Below, piece by piece: positions 54,689 through 64,000 of a stretch of 64,000 nucleotides of DNA (position 1 is the first letter of the stretch; each line of letters opens with the position of its first letter). A model generated the notes under the pieces. That model had not been told where the DNA came from, made no database searches, and saw nothing but the letters and a program-made list of their open reading frames with translations. The stretch spans positions 9,586,102-9,650,101 of the forward strand of contig NC_052112.1 in assembly GCF_012273895.1 (NCBI RefSeq), in the 5' to 3' direction. Both the position numbers and the translations under genes were made by a program. The stretch is from Zerene cesonia. Lineage: Eukaryota; Arthropoda; Insecta; Lepidoptera; Pieridae.

Positions 54689-55860
54689 TTCTAAAATTAG
54701 CAATAAAAAGTGTACAAATAAAAGGTTTCAGTGAGACATCAATTTCAGTATAGAAAGCACAAAAAATATTTTCCGTTTGTTGCCAAAAAGCTACTGCTAA
54801 TAGCGTATATTTAAGCTATACTATCGGAAATAGTGTCTGTTGAAAAAAGTATTAGAAAATACTTGTATGTGGGTGAGGATATGTTGAAAGGTTATAGCGG
54901 AATATTATTCAGTTTTTTATTATTATCCCGTATAGCCGTTAAGAAAGTTTTAATAAAAATGCTTAAACAATTTAAGAAGGAGAAGAAATCTATTTAATTC
55001 ATAGGATATTTTGGGTATTTATCAATATGTAGTTGATTGTAGTGAAACGTAGAAAGATTTAGAAAGAATTATGACAGATTTTGTTTGATTTTGATTTGTT
55101 TTTGTTGTCTGGTATAATAAACGCTTATATCGAAAAGTAACCGATGGTCGGATATCAATTATGCTTTAATATTTTTTTATTATAATCATGGTGGATACGC
55201 AGGGATTGTCCCTTGCTGTTTGTGCATTGTTTGTTAAATGTTCGAACCTTATACTTTGTTAATAGTCTTTGTTGCTGACTATTTTGTTATCAACTGACTA
55301 CATCAATAGGCAGTTGTGTAGCATCGCAGTATATTCAAAAATATTAAATAAACATTTAACAATAGATAAAAATATAAAATCACTTATTCTGACGTCATCG
55401 CTTCGCTCATCGCCTCCGCTCATGGAAACTGAAGCGCATTTTCACAAAAGACGTTGGCCCGTTTTTATAGATTACAAGACAAAGTGCTTTCACACTGCCG
55501 GGGTCTTGGCTGGCGAAGTTTTTCGTGATTGTTTCTACGTCTTGATTCGTTAAGCCTCGTTACTGATATTGAACGTTATTTAGGAGTTTTTGTTCCCACA
55601 TGATAACTAAAAGCATGTTAAACAATGCCTTAAATTATATGGTTTTTATAAAATAATGTTTCAGTATGCATACACTAATTTTATAGTGTGTTAAAATGCT
55701 ATAAATGATGAGATGATGCGATAGAAAAAAATTCACAAAAATACAAAAAGCTTTTAATGATTATAAAGCATACTAATGGTCAATCATTCTGGTTTATAGT
55801 CAGGTTATGATTCAAGCAATATTATAATAATTTAATAGTGATTTATTTTGCATCTTTTTC
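54689..55860. other. Unique DNA, no confirmed gene
   Basis: The 55381-55555 stretch is less AT-rich and open for about 60 codons to a stop at 55551, but has no recognised motif, ATG context or splice sites. Unresolved. Confidence 0.4.
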
Positions 55861-56033
55861 ATAATATAAACCGCAAAAGTTTGTAACTAAGGATGTATGG
55901 ATGTTTGTGAATTTTTACGCGAAAACAGCTTATCGTTTCTGTATTAAATTCGGTACAGAGATAGATTATAGTCTGGATTAGCACATACTGATTACCCGGG
56001 TACCACGCCAGTGACGCCGCGGGTTAGAGCTAG
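55861..56033 (+). mobile_element. Helitron-like element, family G (G3)
   Basis: ATAATATAAACCGCAAAAGT, GGATGTATGGATGTTTGTGA, GGTACAGAGATAGATTATAG and the 3' GGTACCACGCCAGTGACGCC with GGGTTAGAGCTAG before T. Lies 46 bp upstream of the candidate exon. Confidence 0.75.
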
Positions 56034-56079
56034 TAGATATGAAATAAATTTATAAGTATATTGCGTTTTCTTATTTCAG

Positions 56080-56167
56080 AGATTTCGTACGCCTATACAC
56101 ACTCATGAACATTTTGGGTATGTGTGCGTGCAAGCCTGTGTACCGACAGAGCCAGCCGTGACCGATG
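56080..56167 (+). CDS. Candidate internal exon, 88 bp, function unknown
   Basis: A pyrimidine-rich acceptor (TTGCGTTTTCTTATTTCAG, ending 56079) and a strong donor (GATG/GTGAGTG, GT at 56168) bound 88 bases. Only one of the three forward frames is open throughout (starting at 56080, 29 complete codons plus one base). The peptide begins RFRTPIHTHEHFGYV, has cysteines at residues 16 and 20 and a TEPAVTD end. I do not recognise a family. The block is more GC-rich than its flanks and is not repeated elsewhere in the window. It may be a real or alternative exon of a gene whose other exons lie outside, or a chance pairing of splice-like sites. Confidence 0.35.
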
Positions 56168-56457
56168 GTGAGTGTATAAATGTGTGCGTGAATCTCTTCT
56201 TTCTAGGTCCTGTAGTCCCGTTAAGCAGTTGTTCATGTTAGTTGTCAATTTTTAACCGACTTTAAAAACGAAGGAGGTTCTCAATGCGACTGATAAGCGG
56301 ATTGCTTTTTTGTATTTCTTACCTCATAACTATTTACAGGGTGAACCGATTTCGCTGATACTTCATTATATTTGAAAGCTTACTGTGTTGTACTATTAAA
56401 ATTTGGTATAGTTCTGACAAATTTAACATGGTTTATATTCATACAATTTATATGTAA
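56168..56457. repeat. Dispersed repeat fragment at 56249-56440
   Basis: TTTTTAACCGACTTTAAAAA, GGAGGTTCTCAATGCGACTG, AGGGTGAACCGATTTCGCTG and TGAAAGCTTACTG resemble the 41693-41815 fragment and a repeat common in Lepidoptera. Confidence 0.5.
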
Positions 56458-56620
56458 CTAGCTTTTGCCCGCGGCTTCGCACGCGTTAATTCGGAGTAGT
56501 TTAATAGATGTTATTGTACATATATTACCTTCCTTTTGAAACACTCTATCTATTAAAAATCTATCAATATAACATAAAACATAGGGACAGAGGAAGCGAC
56601 TTCATTTTATACTATGTAGT
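56458..56620 (-). mobile_element. Helitron-like element, family B (B2)
   Basis: CTAGCTTTTGCCCGCGGCTT, TTCGGAGTAGTTTAATAGAT, CTCTATCTATTAAAAATCTA, AACATAGGGACAGAGGAAGC and ACTATGTAGTG. Uninterrupted, so it defines the SINE insertion point in B1, but it has an internal deletion compared with B3. Confidence 0.78.
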
Positions 56621-56724
56621 GTTTTTCAGTCTATTATGATTAATTATAGAATCAAGAGACATTTCTTTAACTTCTTAAACTGAATTTGACTTAGAAATTA
56701 TAAGTAAAGACGTTTTGATGTGGT

Positions 56725-56802
56725 CAATCGCGTTAAAAATCCATTGTAAAGTCTTCCATTTCTAAATGTATAATACTCGCGTAAAATCAAATTCAAGAAA
56801 CT
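56725..56802. mobile_element. Foldback family I fragment
   Basis: TCGCGTTAAAAATCCATTGT, AAGTCTTCCATTTCTAAATG and TATAATACTCGCGTAAAATC match one arm of family I. Confidence 0.6.
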
Positions 56803-57975
56803 ACTATGAATTTGACTTGTTATACTATATAGCCAGTTGTTATTATTAAGACAAATACCTCGTTGGTGGATGATTGATGACCTCATTGCGTCCTAAACTA
56901 ACATTCCACACCTGGGGTCGCATTTGCTAGACAAATTTCTTTATTAAATGAAAGGGATACATGAATACGTATACAGCTGTAAGTATACGTAGTAATTATC
57001 CTCGTATATTGCTTGTTGAAAATGTAAAAAAAAAATAATAGATAATTTTTTTTCGAATAGTTGAAAGAAAGAAGAAATAAATATTTGTTAGACTCCACAT
57101 AAATTTACAAACAAAACAATACAATACAAAAAAATTGGGGCTTAAACAAAATCTGAAATCGTCGTCGTCGCTGGCATATTTAATCTGTGGCATATATATG
57201 CAGCTACACTAACTTGGGACTGCATGAGGTAAATACGTTTTTATAATGCCTCAAAGAATATGATCCACTGCATTGAAACAAAAACAGTAAAATGTACCAA
57301 GTGTTCTAAGATATAAGCAAATTTGGTAGTGTGTGGAAAACACAACGCTACATATTTGATACGTTAGAAAAATATCACTAAAATAAAATTATTTACTATC
57401 TCCAGATACAAAAATGAAATTATCAAATTGCTTCGTTGCCACTTGCAAGAAAGACAAAGAAATAAATACACTGCCACATATATAATATCAGAACGGATTA
57501 GTAAGGAATTAATAGACAAAGGACTTACTAAAGTCTAAGTATATAAACATATAACTTAGTAAATACTCCAATTAATAGTTCAGTTCACAATAAAGGTAAG
57601 GTTTTGCAAGAAATCAGTGCATCTCTATCAGACTTTAATAAATCCAATTCGTCTGAATGAAAGGGAAAATGTTGATTGTTGTCTCTGTGGAAGTGGCTTC
57701 ACGTTTCACAAATTGACAAGGGTGATTATTGATAGATGTATGTTATGCTTGTGATAAGATGTCGAATGTGAACTCATGTCCATACTCGACCTCGAGAGCT
57801 AATTGACTAATTTATATATATCAACAATTATGTTATAATAACTTTACTTTTATTTCAATTAATTATGCGATGCGATGGGATGCATTTCTTGTAAAGATTT
57901 TAGGTTAGGCTACAATTTCATATGAAAACATAAAATAACAAATTTTATTGGGCCCACTTTTAACAGATCATATAT
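56803..57975. other. Unique AT-rich DNA, no gene seen
   Basis: The 57640-57790 part is less AT-rich and repeat-free (GGAAGTGGCTTCACGTTTCA). Nothing can be assigned. Confidence 0.45.
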
Positions 57976-58150
57976 ATGAGAAATTTTGAAAGAATAGAAA
58001 AAAATTGATCACGAGGCAGGATTCGAACCTGCGTATCTTGCCTAACCGTAGCAACGCCTAGCCTCTCGGCCACCCGTGATCCTGCCACAGTAATCGAATT
58101 TCTTCTACTCTTTCGGTTCAAATTTTTTCTATTCTTTCAAAATTTCTCAT
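57976..58150 (-). mobile_element. Inverted-repeat element with tRNA-like core, family J (J1)
   Basis: Arms 57976-58006 and 58121-58150 (ATGAGAAATTTTGAAAGAAT and complement) are reverse complements with one indel. Between them is a 75-base tRNA-like sequence and a TTTCTTCTACTCTTTCGG stretch. Outside the right arm lies AAGCATTTCAATGCT, which recurs in J3 and J4. The family is therefore dispersed. Confidence 0.7.
58007..58081 (-). tRNA. tRNA-like sequence (probably SINE or pseudogene)
   Basis: On the minus strand, GATCACG and CGTGATC form a perfect 7-bp acceptor stem and GCAGG/CCTGC a perfect T stem with TTCGAAT loop. TGGCCGAGAGG fits an A box and GGTTCGAATCC a B box. The best anticodon arm is TTGCT-ACGGTTA-GGCAA, with C where U33 is expected, and the loop would read GGT at the anticodon position. 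The missing U33 and its location inside a dispersed inverted-repeat element argue against a working tRNA. Confidence 0.35.
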
Positions 58151-58283
58151 TTATAAAGCATTTCAATGCTATAAAATTAAAAATTAGATCATGTATATTC
58201 CAATGTAAGAACACATGCCACCTATGAGGGCCACATGCACTGGTGAAAAAGCTGCAAACAACTAAAGTGCAACTCAATGTAAG

Positions 58284-58394
58284 AAAACGAAAGTTTTAAA
58301 TAATGTATGGATATTTGTTACTTTTTCATACAAAATTACAATAGGCCACATTTTAGCCGGGTACCATGCGAGTGAAGCCGCAGGTTCCAGCTAG
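58284..58394 (+). mobile_element. Helitron-like element, family G (G4), 3' part
   Basis: ATGTATGGATATTTGTTACT, TAGCCGGGTACCATGCGAGT, GAAGCCGCAGGTTCCAGCTAG then T. The 5' end is degraded. It is followed immediately by the TCCTA tract of A10. Confidence 0.65.
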
Positions 58395-58446
58395 TCCTAT
58401 CCTATCCTATGCTATACTATCCTATCCTATCCTACTTTCCTACTTA
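58395..58446. repeat. (TCCTA)n microsatellite between two Helitron-like elements
   Basis: About nine TCCTA-type pentamers with a few changes (TGCTATACTA, TTCCTACT), lying between the CTAG of G4 and the 5' end of A10. Confidence 0.85.
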
Positions 58447-58648
58447 TCCTATTAATATTATAAATGCGAAATTTTGTAAGGATGTGTGTGTGTTTGTTGC
58501 TCTTTCACGCAAAAACTACTGAACCGATTGCAATAAAATTTGGTACGTAGACAGCTGGACAACTGGAATTACATATAGGCAACTTTTTATCCCGATATTC
58601 CTACGGGATATGGCGATGTACGCGGGTGAAACTGCGGGGCGCAGATAG
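58447..58648 (+). mobile_element. Helitron-like element, family A (A10)
   Basis: TCCTATTAATATTATAAATG after A, then the full set of family A blocks, ending GGGGCGCAGATAG before T (terminal CTAG changed to ATAG). Otherwise complete. Confidence 0.87.
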
Positions 58649-59197
58649 TAATATATAAATCTATCTTCAAACCTGATCATATCTCTGTGCTATCTTTATA
58701 ATTTACAACCTCTCCTTCATATACTCGTCTAAATTATCTAAATTTAACGAAACCTTCCAGTAATTTCTAACTTATCAGATAACAAACGCTCTTTCTCTCG
58801 TATTTCGCAATAATTAAATTTTAATTGCAATTAAATCTTTGTTATATTTGAGCTAAACAAAGCGTTCAGGCTTACTAATTGTACAAGATTATTACGTCTT
58901 ACACGCGACGTTTGTGTTTTGATATAATATTTATGTAAAAAAGGCGTTTATAAAGCAAATTTTCCTTAAAATAGTATTGGCATTATATATAAAATTTTAA
59001 TATAATTCTTCTTTTATTTAATGGTTTTATTATGTATTATAGATGTATTATTTTTTATAGATTCTCTTATTTTTGTACAGGGTCCACTTACGTTTTTATT
59101 ATAAAAAAAACAAAATAAAATATTAACGTCATTTAGGCGGATTCTACTTATAAATATTTTTTAATCAATCTAAGTTCAATTCGATTTACATAAAGTA
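58649..59197. other. Unique AT-rich DNA, no gene seen
   Basis: Nothing recognised. Confidence 0.55.
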
Positions 59198-59394
59198 CTA
59201 GCTTTTGCCCGCGGCTTCTCACGTGGTAAATTCGGAGTAGTTTAATAGATGTTTTAATACATATAAAGCTTCCTCTTGAATAACTCTATATATTGAAAGA
59301 AACCCCATCAAAATCCGTTGCGTAGTTTTAAAGTTTTAAGCATACATAGGGACATAGGGACAGAGAATGCCACTTTCCTTTATACTATGTAGTG
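59198..59394 (-). mobile_element. Helitron-like element, family B (B3)
   Basis: CTAGCTTTTGCCCGCGGCTT, AATTCGGAGTAGTTTAATAG, CATCAAAATCCGTTGCGTAG, AAGCATACATAGGGACATAG and ACTATGTAGTGAT. Most complete family B copy. Confidence 0.8.
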
Positions 59395-60344
59395 ATTAAT
59401 TACTATCGGACTGATTCCACATCTTTAAAGGACTACATTAAGAGTTTTAAAATAAAAAGCACAGATCCTTTCCTTACTTTTATTTACTTTTTAAATTTAA
59501 TTAAATTGCAAAAACTACGACCGGTTTCTTAGCTTCTAATTCTCAGACCAGTAGCGTATGAGAATAATTGGGTAAAGTAAACGAAGAGATACAATAAAAA
59601 TCGTTTCTCTAATTACCTTAATATAAAATATTAGCCTTCAATTGCATTTCCCATGTTGTATCCTATCACACTTTCCGTCTTATATTTTGACTTGATTCAA
59701 AACTTCCATATATACGCACAAGATAAACAGGCAAATTTCTCTAGCAGAAAATAGAAAATATATGAGTAAATGTTTTAAAGCATTACTGTAAATTAAAGCG
59801 AACGCAGCTAATACTAATTCATCTTTCATGAAATTGCAGCCCTTCATTTCAGTAGATTTAGGAACAGTGCATTCTTAAAAGCTGCCAATTCCCTGAAAAA
59901 ATCCTATAACAAAAGAGTAGCGAGGACGATAAAAAACTGAAATTCTTCAAAGTTGAAAACTTTATATAAATGTCCAGGAAATTTTTAACAAGCGTTCGCG
60001 AAATGTAGTATTTTCGCGTTACTCTATAAAGTTAGCGCTTGGAGTGAACTAAACTTTTAGGAGATTGTACGTAAGAACAGAGCGAAACTTTTGCCGCGTG
60101 AATTATACGAGTAAATACTTTTTCTTACAACTCTTGCTAATAAATGATTTAATAATATTGTAACCTAATTCTTAGAATCACACACCCTCACACCGGTTAG
60201 GAAAAAAACCACAGATAATTTTATTTTCATATATTACATTATTTGCTTTTTTTATATTTTTATTTCTTGTGTGGAATATATAAGTTTCTCATTCTAATAA
60301 ATAACTAGTTTTCATAATCACCAAATCAATTTTTATTTACTAGC
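59395..60344. other. Unique AT-rich DNA, no gene seen
   Basis: Nothing recognised. Confidence 0.55.
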
Positions 60345-60446
60345 TTTACGCCCGCGGCTTCGTCCGAATCGTCTAAAAATCCATGGGAAGGAAATTTCGA
60401 CCGCCATAAAAAGTGGCATTTGTCACTATCAAATTATAATATACTA
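60345..60446 (-). mobile_element. Helitron-like 3' end interrupted by A11
   Basis: CTAGCTTTACGCCCGCGGCT then TCGTCCGAATCGTCTAAAAA and CGACCGCCATAAAAAGTGGC. The sequence after A11 (GTAGGATTTCCAGAGATAAA onward) may be its continuation. Confidence 0.5.
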
Positions 60447-60646
60447 CTAGCTGCGCCCCGCGGTTTCACCCGCAAAAGTCCGAATCCCGTAGGAATATCG
60501 GGATAAAAAGTTGCCTATATGTTATTCCAGTTGTTCAGCTATCTACAAACCAAATTTCACTGATATCGGTTTTGTAGTTTTTGCGTGAAAGAGCAAAAAA
60601 CACACACACGTCCTTACAAACTTTCGCATTCATAATATTAGTAGGA
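60447..60646 (-). mobile_element. Helitron-like element, family A (A11)
   Basis: CTAGCTGCGCCCCGCGGTTT through TCGGGATAAAAAGTTGCC, TTCCAGTTGTTCAGCTATCT and CGTGAAAGAGCAAAAAACAC to CATAATATTAGTAGGA before T. Full length. A second TAGGA-type run follows to 60672. Confidence 0.87.
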
Positions 60647-60938
60647 TATAGTAGGAAGTAGGATTTCCAGAGATAAAAAACATATCATTAGACCTCTTTG
60701 AGGCGACTTAAATCAAAGACAAACAAACAAATACACGTTCATATTCTTATTTTCAAAAGACCGTAGTTTTGAATCGTTAATATTCTATAAAGCAAATGGC
60801 TAATATAGAAGGTTCGCGTCAAAGAAACATTTTTTACAGAGAAGCGCTGAAAATAATAGGAATTCCACTTTGTCTCAATTTAAATATTTCCTCAAACAAA
60901 ATGAAAATGAACGCTAAATTTAGATATCTATTATTATA
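60647..60938. other. Unclassified DNA
   Basis: Starts with TATAGTAGGAAGTAGGATTT, further terminal pentamers of family A, then sequence that may belong to the interrupted Helitron at 60345. Confidence 0.45.
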
Positions 60939-61117
60939 CTAGCTGCACGCCCCGGCTCCGCCCGGGTTGTCATTTATCGTAATTAAAATTATTTAAACTA
61001 TCCTATCTCTCAAGTTGGATCGAACTGCACATGGTGTGCGAATTTTATTATAATCGGTTAAGTGGTTTAGGAGTCTCGTCGAATCTCGTGTTGAGATTTA
61101 TGTATATTAAGATATAC
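60939..61117 (-). mobile_element. Helitron-like element, family H (H2)
   Basis: CTAGCTGCACGCCCCGGCTC, CATTTATCGTAATTAAAATT, AGTTGGATCGAACTGCACAT, AATCGGTTAAGTGGTTTAGG and ATATTAAGATAT. Confidence 0.72.
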
Positions 61118-62239
61118 CAATGAGTATTTATTATATTAAAACGTTATCATGTTGTTTCCACTGTTCAACTCTTTACTTTTATTAATATGCTATATCACGA
61201 CTTTGATAATATCACCCCGATAATTTCATCGATATTCAAATTATTTCCAGGACATGCGATTTCCAATCGCTTGTATCAAATATTTACAAAAACCTTTTGA
61301 TGTGCGCAAATCCCAAAAATGCTATCGAACAAAAACAGGACCGATCAGATGAAACGATAACCGGAATGGGTTTTAGAACAACTGGGGGTCTATTATAAGA
61401 CTTATTCGATATTATTTTTTATATTTACTTAAATCAAAAACATATTGTTTTCATGTATATTAGATTTCATGAAAACATGCTATTGTATTTTCATGAAAAA
61501 AACATATTATAATAACATATACTCAATTTAAATAGCTTTGTTTTTTTAATAATCAGTATCCTTTCCTTAATATTTTGAGAGACGTTATCAATTATACAAT
61601 AAATTTCATACTTGTAAATCATAAAGCTGTTTTATTAAGTAACCATCCATTGTTGTGTGAACGTGTGGCCATATATTTCCAAAAACAATTTATTTACAAC
61701 CAGCGTATTACTAAAGAGTGATAAAACTTTATAACCCAAAAACTACCCTAATGTGTCAATAATCTAGCGGAGCGGTTTTTAAAACGTCAACACGGGCGAA
61801 GAGCTTCATTTCTTCGCGCATAAAAACGCGTCTGCCCGTTATGGACCAGTTTTATGCCACTATAAAGTCCTTCCTATTTACGAGTGTCAAGCATATGGTG
61901 ATAAAATATCGAGCGCTTGCACAATAGCACGCTTCTCGTTTTTCAACCTTTTTTGCGACGGAACGGAAATTATCAAATACATTACTCGTTTTCTAAGTGA
62001 ATAAGATACCAAGTGATTCAGATGGATCGATATATGTTGTTTTGTGAACTGTAATATTCTTCATGATTGTATTGTTGTAAGGATCTACGTTTGATGTCGC
62101 GTTTTTGTTCTTAGGTTTTCATTGATTTTTCATTTTACTGTATAGACAATTTACACCCTTATGTGCTAAGTTATTAGATAAATTATTGCTTGTATTGATA
62201 GAAACATAGCACAATATGTTAAAACTATACTACATTAAT
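61118..62239. other. Unique DNA, possible conserved block at 61750-61990
   Basis: 61750-61990 is less AT-rich, repeat-free and contains several TTTATG/CATAAA sites (GCGCATAAAAACGCG, CAGTTTTATGCCAC) of the kind bound by Abd-B/Cdx-type homeodomains. No gene is seen. Confidence 0.35.
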
Positions 62240-62366
62240 GCAGTGGTGGCTCACTGGTGAGAACTACGGACTTCAAAAGACATAAGTCGGGGTTCGAGAC
62301 TGGGCGAGCGTGCAGGAAATTGATTTTTCAATTTATTTGCACATGTGGATAACATCGCCACTGCTT
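62240..62366 (+). repeat. SINE family D, 5' half (D5)
   Basis: GCAGTGGTGGCTCACTGGTG (A box), GGGGTTCGAGACTGGGCGAG (B box region) and GATTTTTCAATTTATTTGCA, ending at CGCCACTGCTTA. The 3' half is missing. Confidence 0.75.
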
Positions 62367-62593
62367 ATTATATGACAAAAATTAAAAAATAGAATCCCAT
62401 CGAGAACCTTCTTTTTTTGAAGTCGGCTGACAAGAGTTGACACTCATAAAAACACATGTGGGCGTTATACTATATTCTCTGTAGATCTAGATAAACATCG
62501 CAGTCTAAACCTATTTTCAGACGTTTGACGTCACTTGGAAAATAGTGAAAATAGTGAATTCATCACTACTTGTGACATCGCTTATGTTTATAA
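62367..62593. other. Short repeat fragment and unique DNA
   Basis: 62393-62432 carries CGAGAACCTTCTTTTTTTGA and AGTCGGCTG, the reverse of the ACCGACTTCAAAAA repeat. Confidence 0.5.
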
Positions 62594-62794
62594 CTAGAAG
62601 ATCGTCCCGGCTCCGCCCGGATATCAAGATTCCTGTTTTATCCCAAGCGAACATTTAATCGGGATTAAAAATATCCTATCAACCAAGTCATCTCATCCCC
62701 TGTCTGTATACCAAATTTTATAAAAATCCGTAGTTTGAACGTGATTGACAGACATACATCCAAACAAACTTTCACATTTATAATATTAGTGTGA
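62594..62794 (-). mobile_element. Helitron-like element, variant of family H
   Basis: CTAGAAGATCGTCCCGGCTC at one end, TTCACATTTATAATATTAGT at the other. The internal AACATTTAATCGGGATTAAA and CTGTATACCAAATTTTATAA differ from H1 and H2. Confidence 0.6.
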
Positions 62795-62847
62795 TTAAAC
62801 AATAAAAGCAGGTGTGAAAAAACTGTAAATAGAATATTTGTTAGGTG

Positions 62848-63024
62848 TTGGAGTTGAGCACGTCTCGGTACGAATTGGGCCAGCTCGTACCAGGGAAGGC
62901 ACCGCACCACCACCGAAGATTAAATATATCATCAAAATAATCGCGTGGGAATGCTATTGTGTTTCATTCGGTATCCTTTTCCTTACCTTTCACGTTCCTT
63001 AATCCCCATCGTCAATCCTTTGTA
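62848..63024 (+). mobile_element. SINE family E (E3), 3'-truncated
   Basis: TTGGAGTTGAGCACGTCTCG, GGTACGAATTGGGCCAGCTC, then GGAATGCTATTGTGTTTCAT and CCTTTTCCTTACCTTTCACG. The conserved 3' end and poly-A are missing. Confidence 0.7.
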
Positions 63025-63154
63025 ACGCATAATATTTAAGTGCTTGTCGAGAAAAAAATCGGAAAATTAAATAAATAGTATCTTCATCAATTGTTCATAT
63101 TATCATATTATTTAATTACAAGTCTTGTGCACAAATTTTTTTAATTGAATCTGG

Positions 63155-63330
63155 TATATTCTTGTGTTTGATTTTACGCGAGTATTATACATTTAGAAAT
63201 TGAAGACCTTTTAACGGATTTTAAGCGCGATTTATTCATTATATTATTAACCCGACGTTTCGAACACTTTAGAGCGAGCGTGTCACGGGGAGACTGAGAT
63301 GTTACATGTCTTGAAGGTCATACAAATAAT
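63155..63330. mobile_element. Foldback family I, one arm and centre
   Basis: TTCTTGTGTTTGATTTTACG, TAGAAATTGAAGACCTTTTA, GCGCGATTTATTCATTATAT, AACCCGACGTTTCGAACACT and GTCACGGGGAGACTGAGATG, followed by GTCTTGAAGGTCATACAAA. The second arm is absent. Confidence 0.68.
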
Positions 63331-63970
63331 TTAAGGCCCATTGACGTTCTTTGTTCGTCTGTATGTATTTCGTTTTTTGTAAATGTCAGACCATACTTTT
63401 ATCTAGTTCGAAATAATGTAATCCAAAGGATGCCATTATCAGAGACCCAGAGAAATAGAGGAAAAACGAGTAATTCAAATTCAAGTAAATTGATTTACAG
63501 AAATAAAAAATAGACTAACAGTATATTGTATAACCACAACGTCTAATAAACCACCATTTATTGTGCTCATATGCATAATATTCGTAAAATTTATTAAAGA
63601 ACTCATTCTAAACAGTTTTACAATAAACTTCTAAGATTAAGCCATTTTATTAGTGCTATCACCGATTTCTAGTGTATCTCCAATAGCGTATGGAACACCA
63701 CACTATTAAGACTGTGTGGAATTCAAGCAAATACAGCCTACAATAGTTTAAGACGCAAGTTCACGGACCACTTGACTAACTGGATAAACTTTATACCATT
63801 GATATATAGATCTGGATGGGTTTCCGAAAAATGTATCTTACCGTTTTCTTAGCTATGATGTGTTTAAAATGTTTTAGATTTAAGATAGACAGAGTGCTCT
63901 TTGTTTATTGGCGTTTTTAATATGGTTTTATTATTTTCAACTGTATGTAATCGGGCCTCGATTTTTATTA
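63331..63970. other. Unique AT-rich DNA, no gene seen
   Basis: Nothing recognised. Confidence 0.5.
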
Positions 63971-64000
63971 TATTAGACCGGGCCTGTTGCCGGTCTAATA
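63971..64000. repeat. 11-bp inverted repeat at the window edge
   Basis: TATTAGACCGG and CCGGTCTAATA with an 8-base spacer. It could be the end of an element that continues outside the window. Confidence 0.6.

Noticed and set aside
55269..55553. A 94-codon open frame in unique DNA
   Set aside because: Starts at a non-ATG codon and shows no motif. Not excluded as a terminal exon, but no acceptor was found to support it.
57585..57603. TTCAG, 12 bases, then GTAAGG considered as a microexon
   Set aside because: The acceptor has no pyrimidine tract and the region is otherwise featureless.
58007..58081. Calling a functional tRNA gene
   Set aside because: U33 is missing in the best anticodon arm and the sequence is embedded in a dispersed inverted-repeat element; retained only as tRNA-like.

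Overview
The window looks like a large intron or an intergenic stretch from a lepidopteran (butterfly or moth) nuclear genome. It is strongly AT-rich and no reading frame is long enough, or rich enough in recognisable motifs, to be called a protein-coding gene. The longest apparent frames are made of assembly Ns, (TA)n microsatellite or transposon remnants. The lepidopteran call rests on the repeats: many short elements of the type familiar from that order, running from TCCTACTAATATTATAAATG to a 3' end of the form GGCGCAGCTAG, together with tRNA-headed and 5S-like SINEs.

Most recognisable content is non-autonomous transposon sequence. I separate about ten short Helitron-like families by their CTAG-end signatures. 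Family A is the commonest (11 copies); B, C, F, G, H, K and L have one to several copies each, and there are single variants. Where both ends survive, the copies sit between A and T, as expected for Helitrons. SINE-like repeats include a tRNA-headed family D (one copy, 54373-54674, is intact with a perfect 14-bp target duplication), an unrelated-head family E with a conserved 3' body, a D/E chimera (48931-49192), a second tRNA-headed SINE (about 26928-27118), a repeat with a 5S-rRNA-like core (37984-38284) and an inverted-repeat element carrying a tRNA-like cloverleaf (57976-58150). LINE 3'-end fragments, a foldback family, a long inverted repeat (15103-16002) and two (TA)n microsatellites complete the inventory.

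Layout: 1-7.9 kb is mostly unique AT-rich DNA with three Helitrons; 7.9-9.1 kb is a transposon cluster with a SINE nested in a Helitron; 9.1-14.8 kb is mainly unique; 14.8-24.4 kb holds two assembly gaps (301 and exactly 1000 N), the long inverted repeat and several Helitrons; 24.6-26.5 kb has a roughly 200-bp tandem repeat interrupted by a SINE; 26.9-37.8 kb alternates unique blocks with SINE, LINE and microsatellite insertions; 38-47 kb is the least repeat-dense part and holds a possible recursive-splicing site; 47-64 kb is again repeat-rich and contains the best candidate exon (56080-56167).

There are no cooperating genes to describe. The items most worth following up are the candidate exon, the zero-length exon (ratchet) site near 42515, the tRNA-like element and its relative with a 14-bp target duplication at 37075-37348, the chimeric SINE, and the tandem-repeat block. 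All family assignments come from comparing copies within the window and from general knowledge of lepidopteran repeats; no database search was run.
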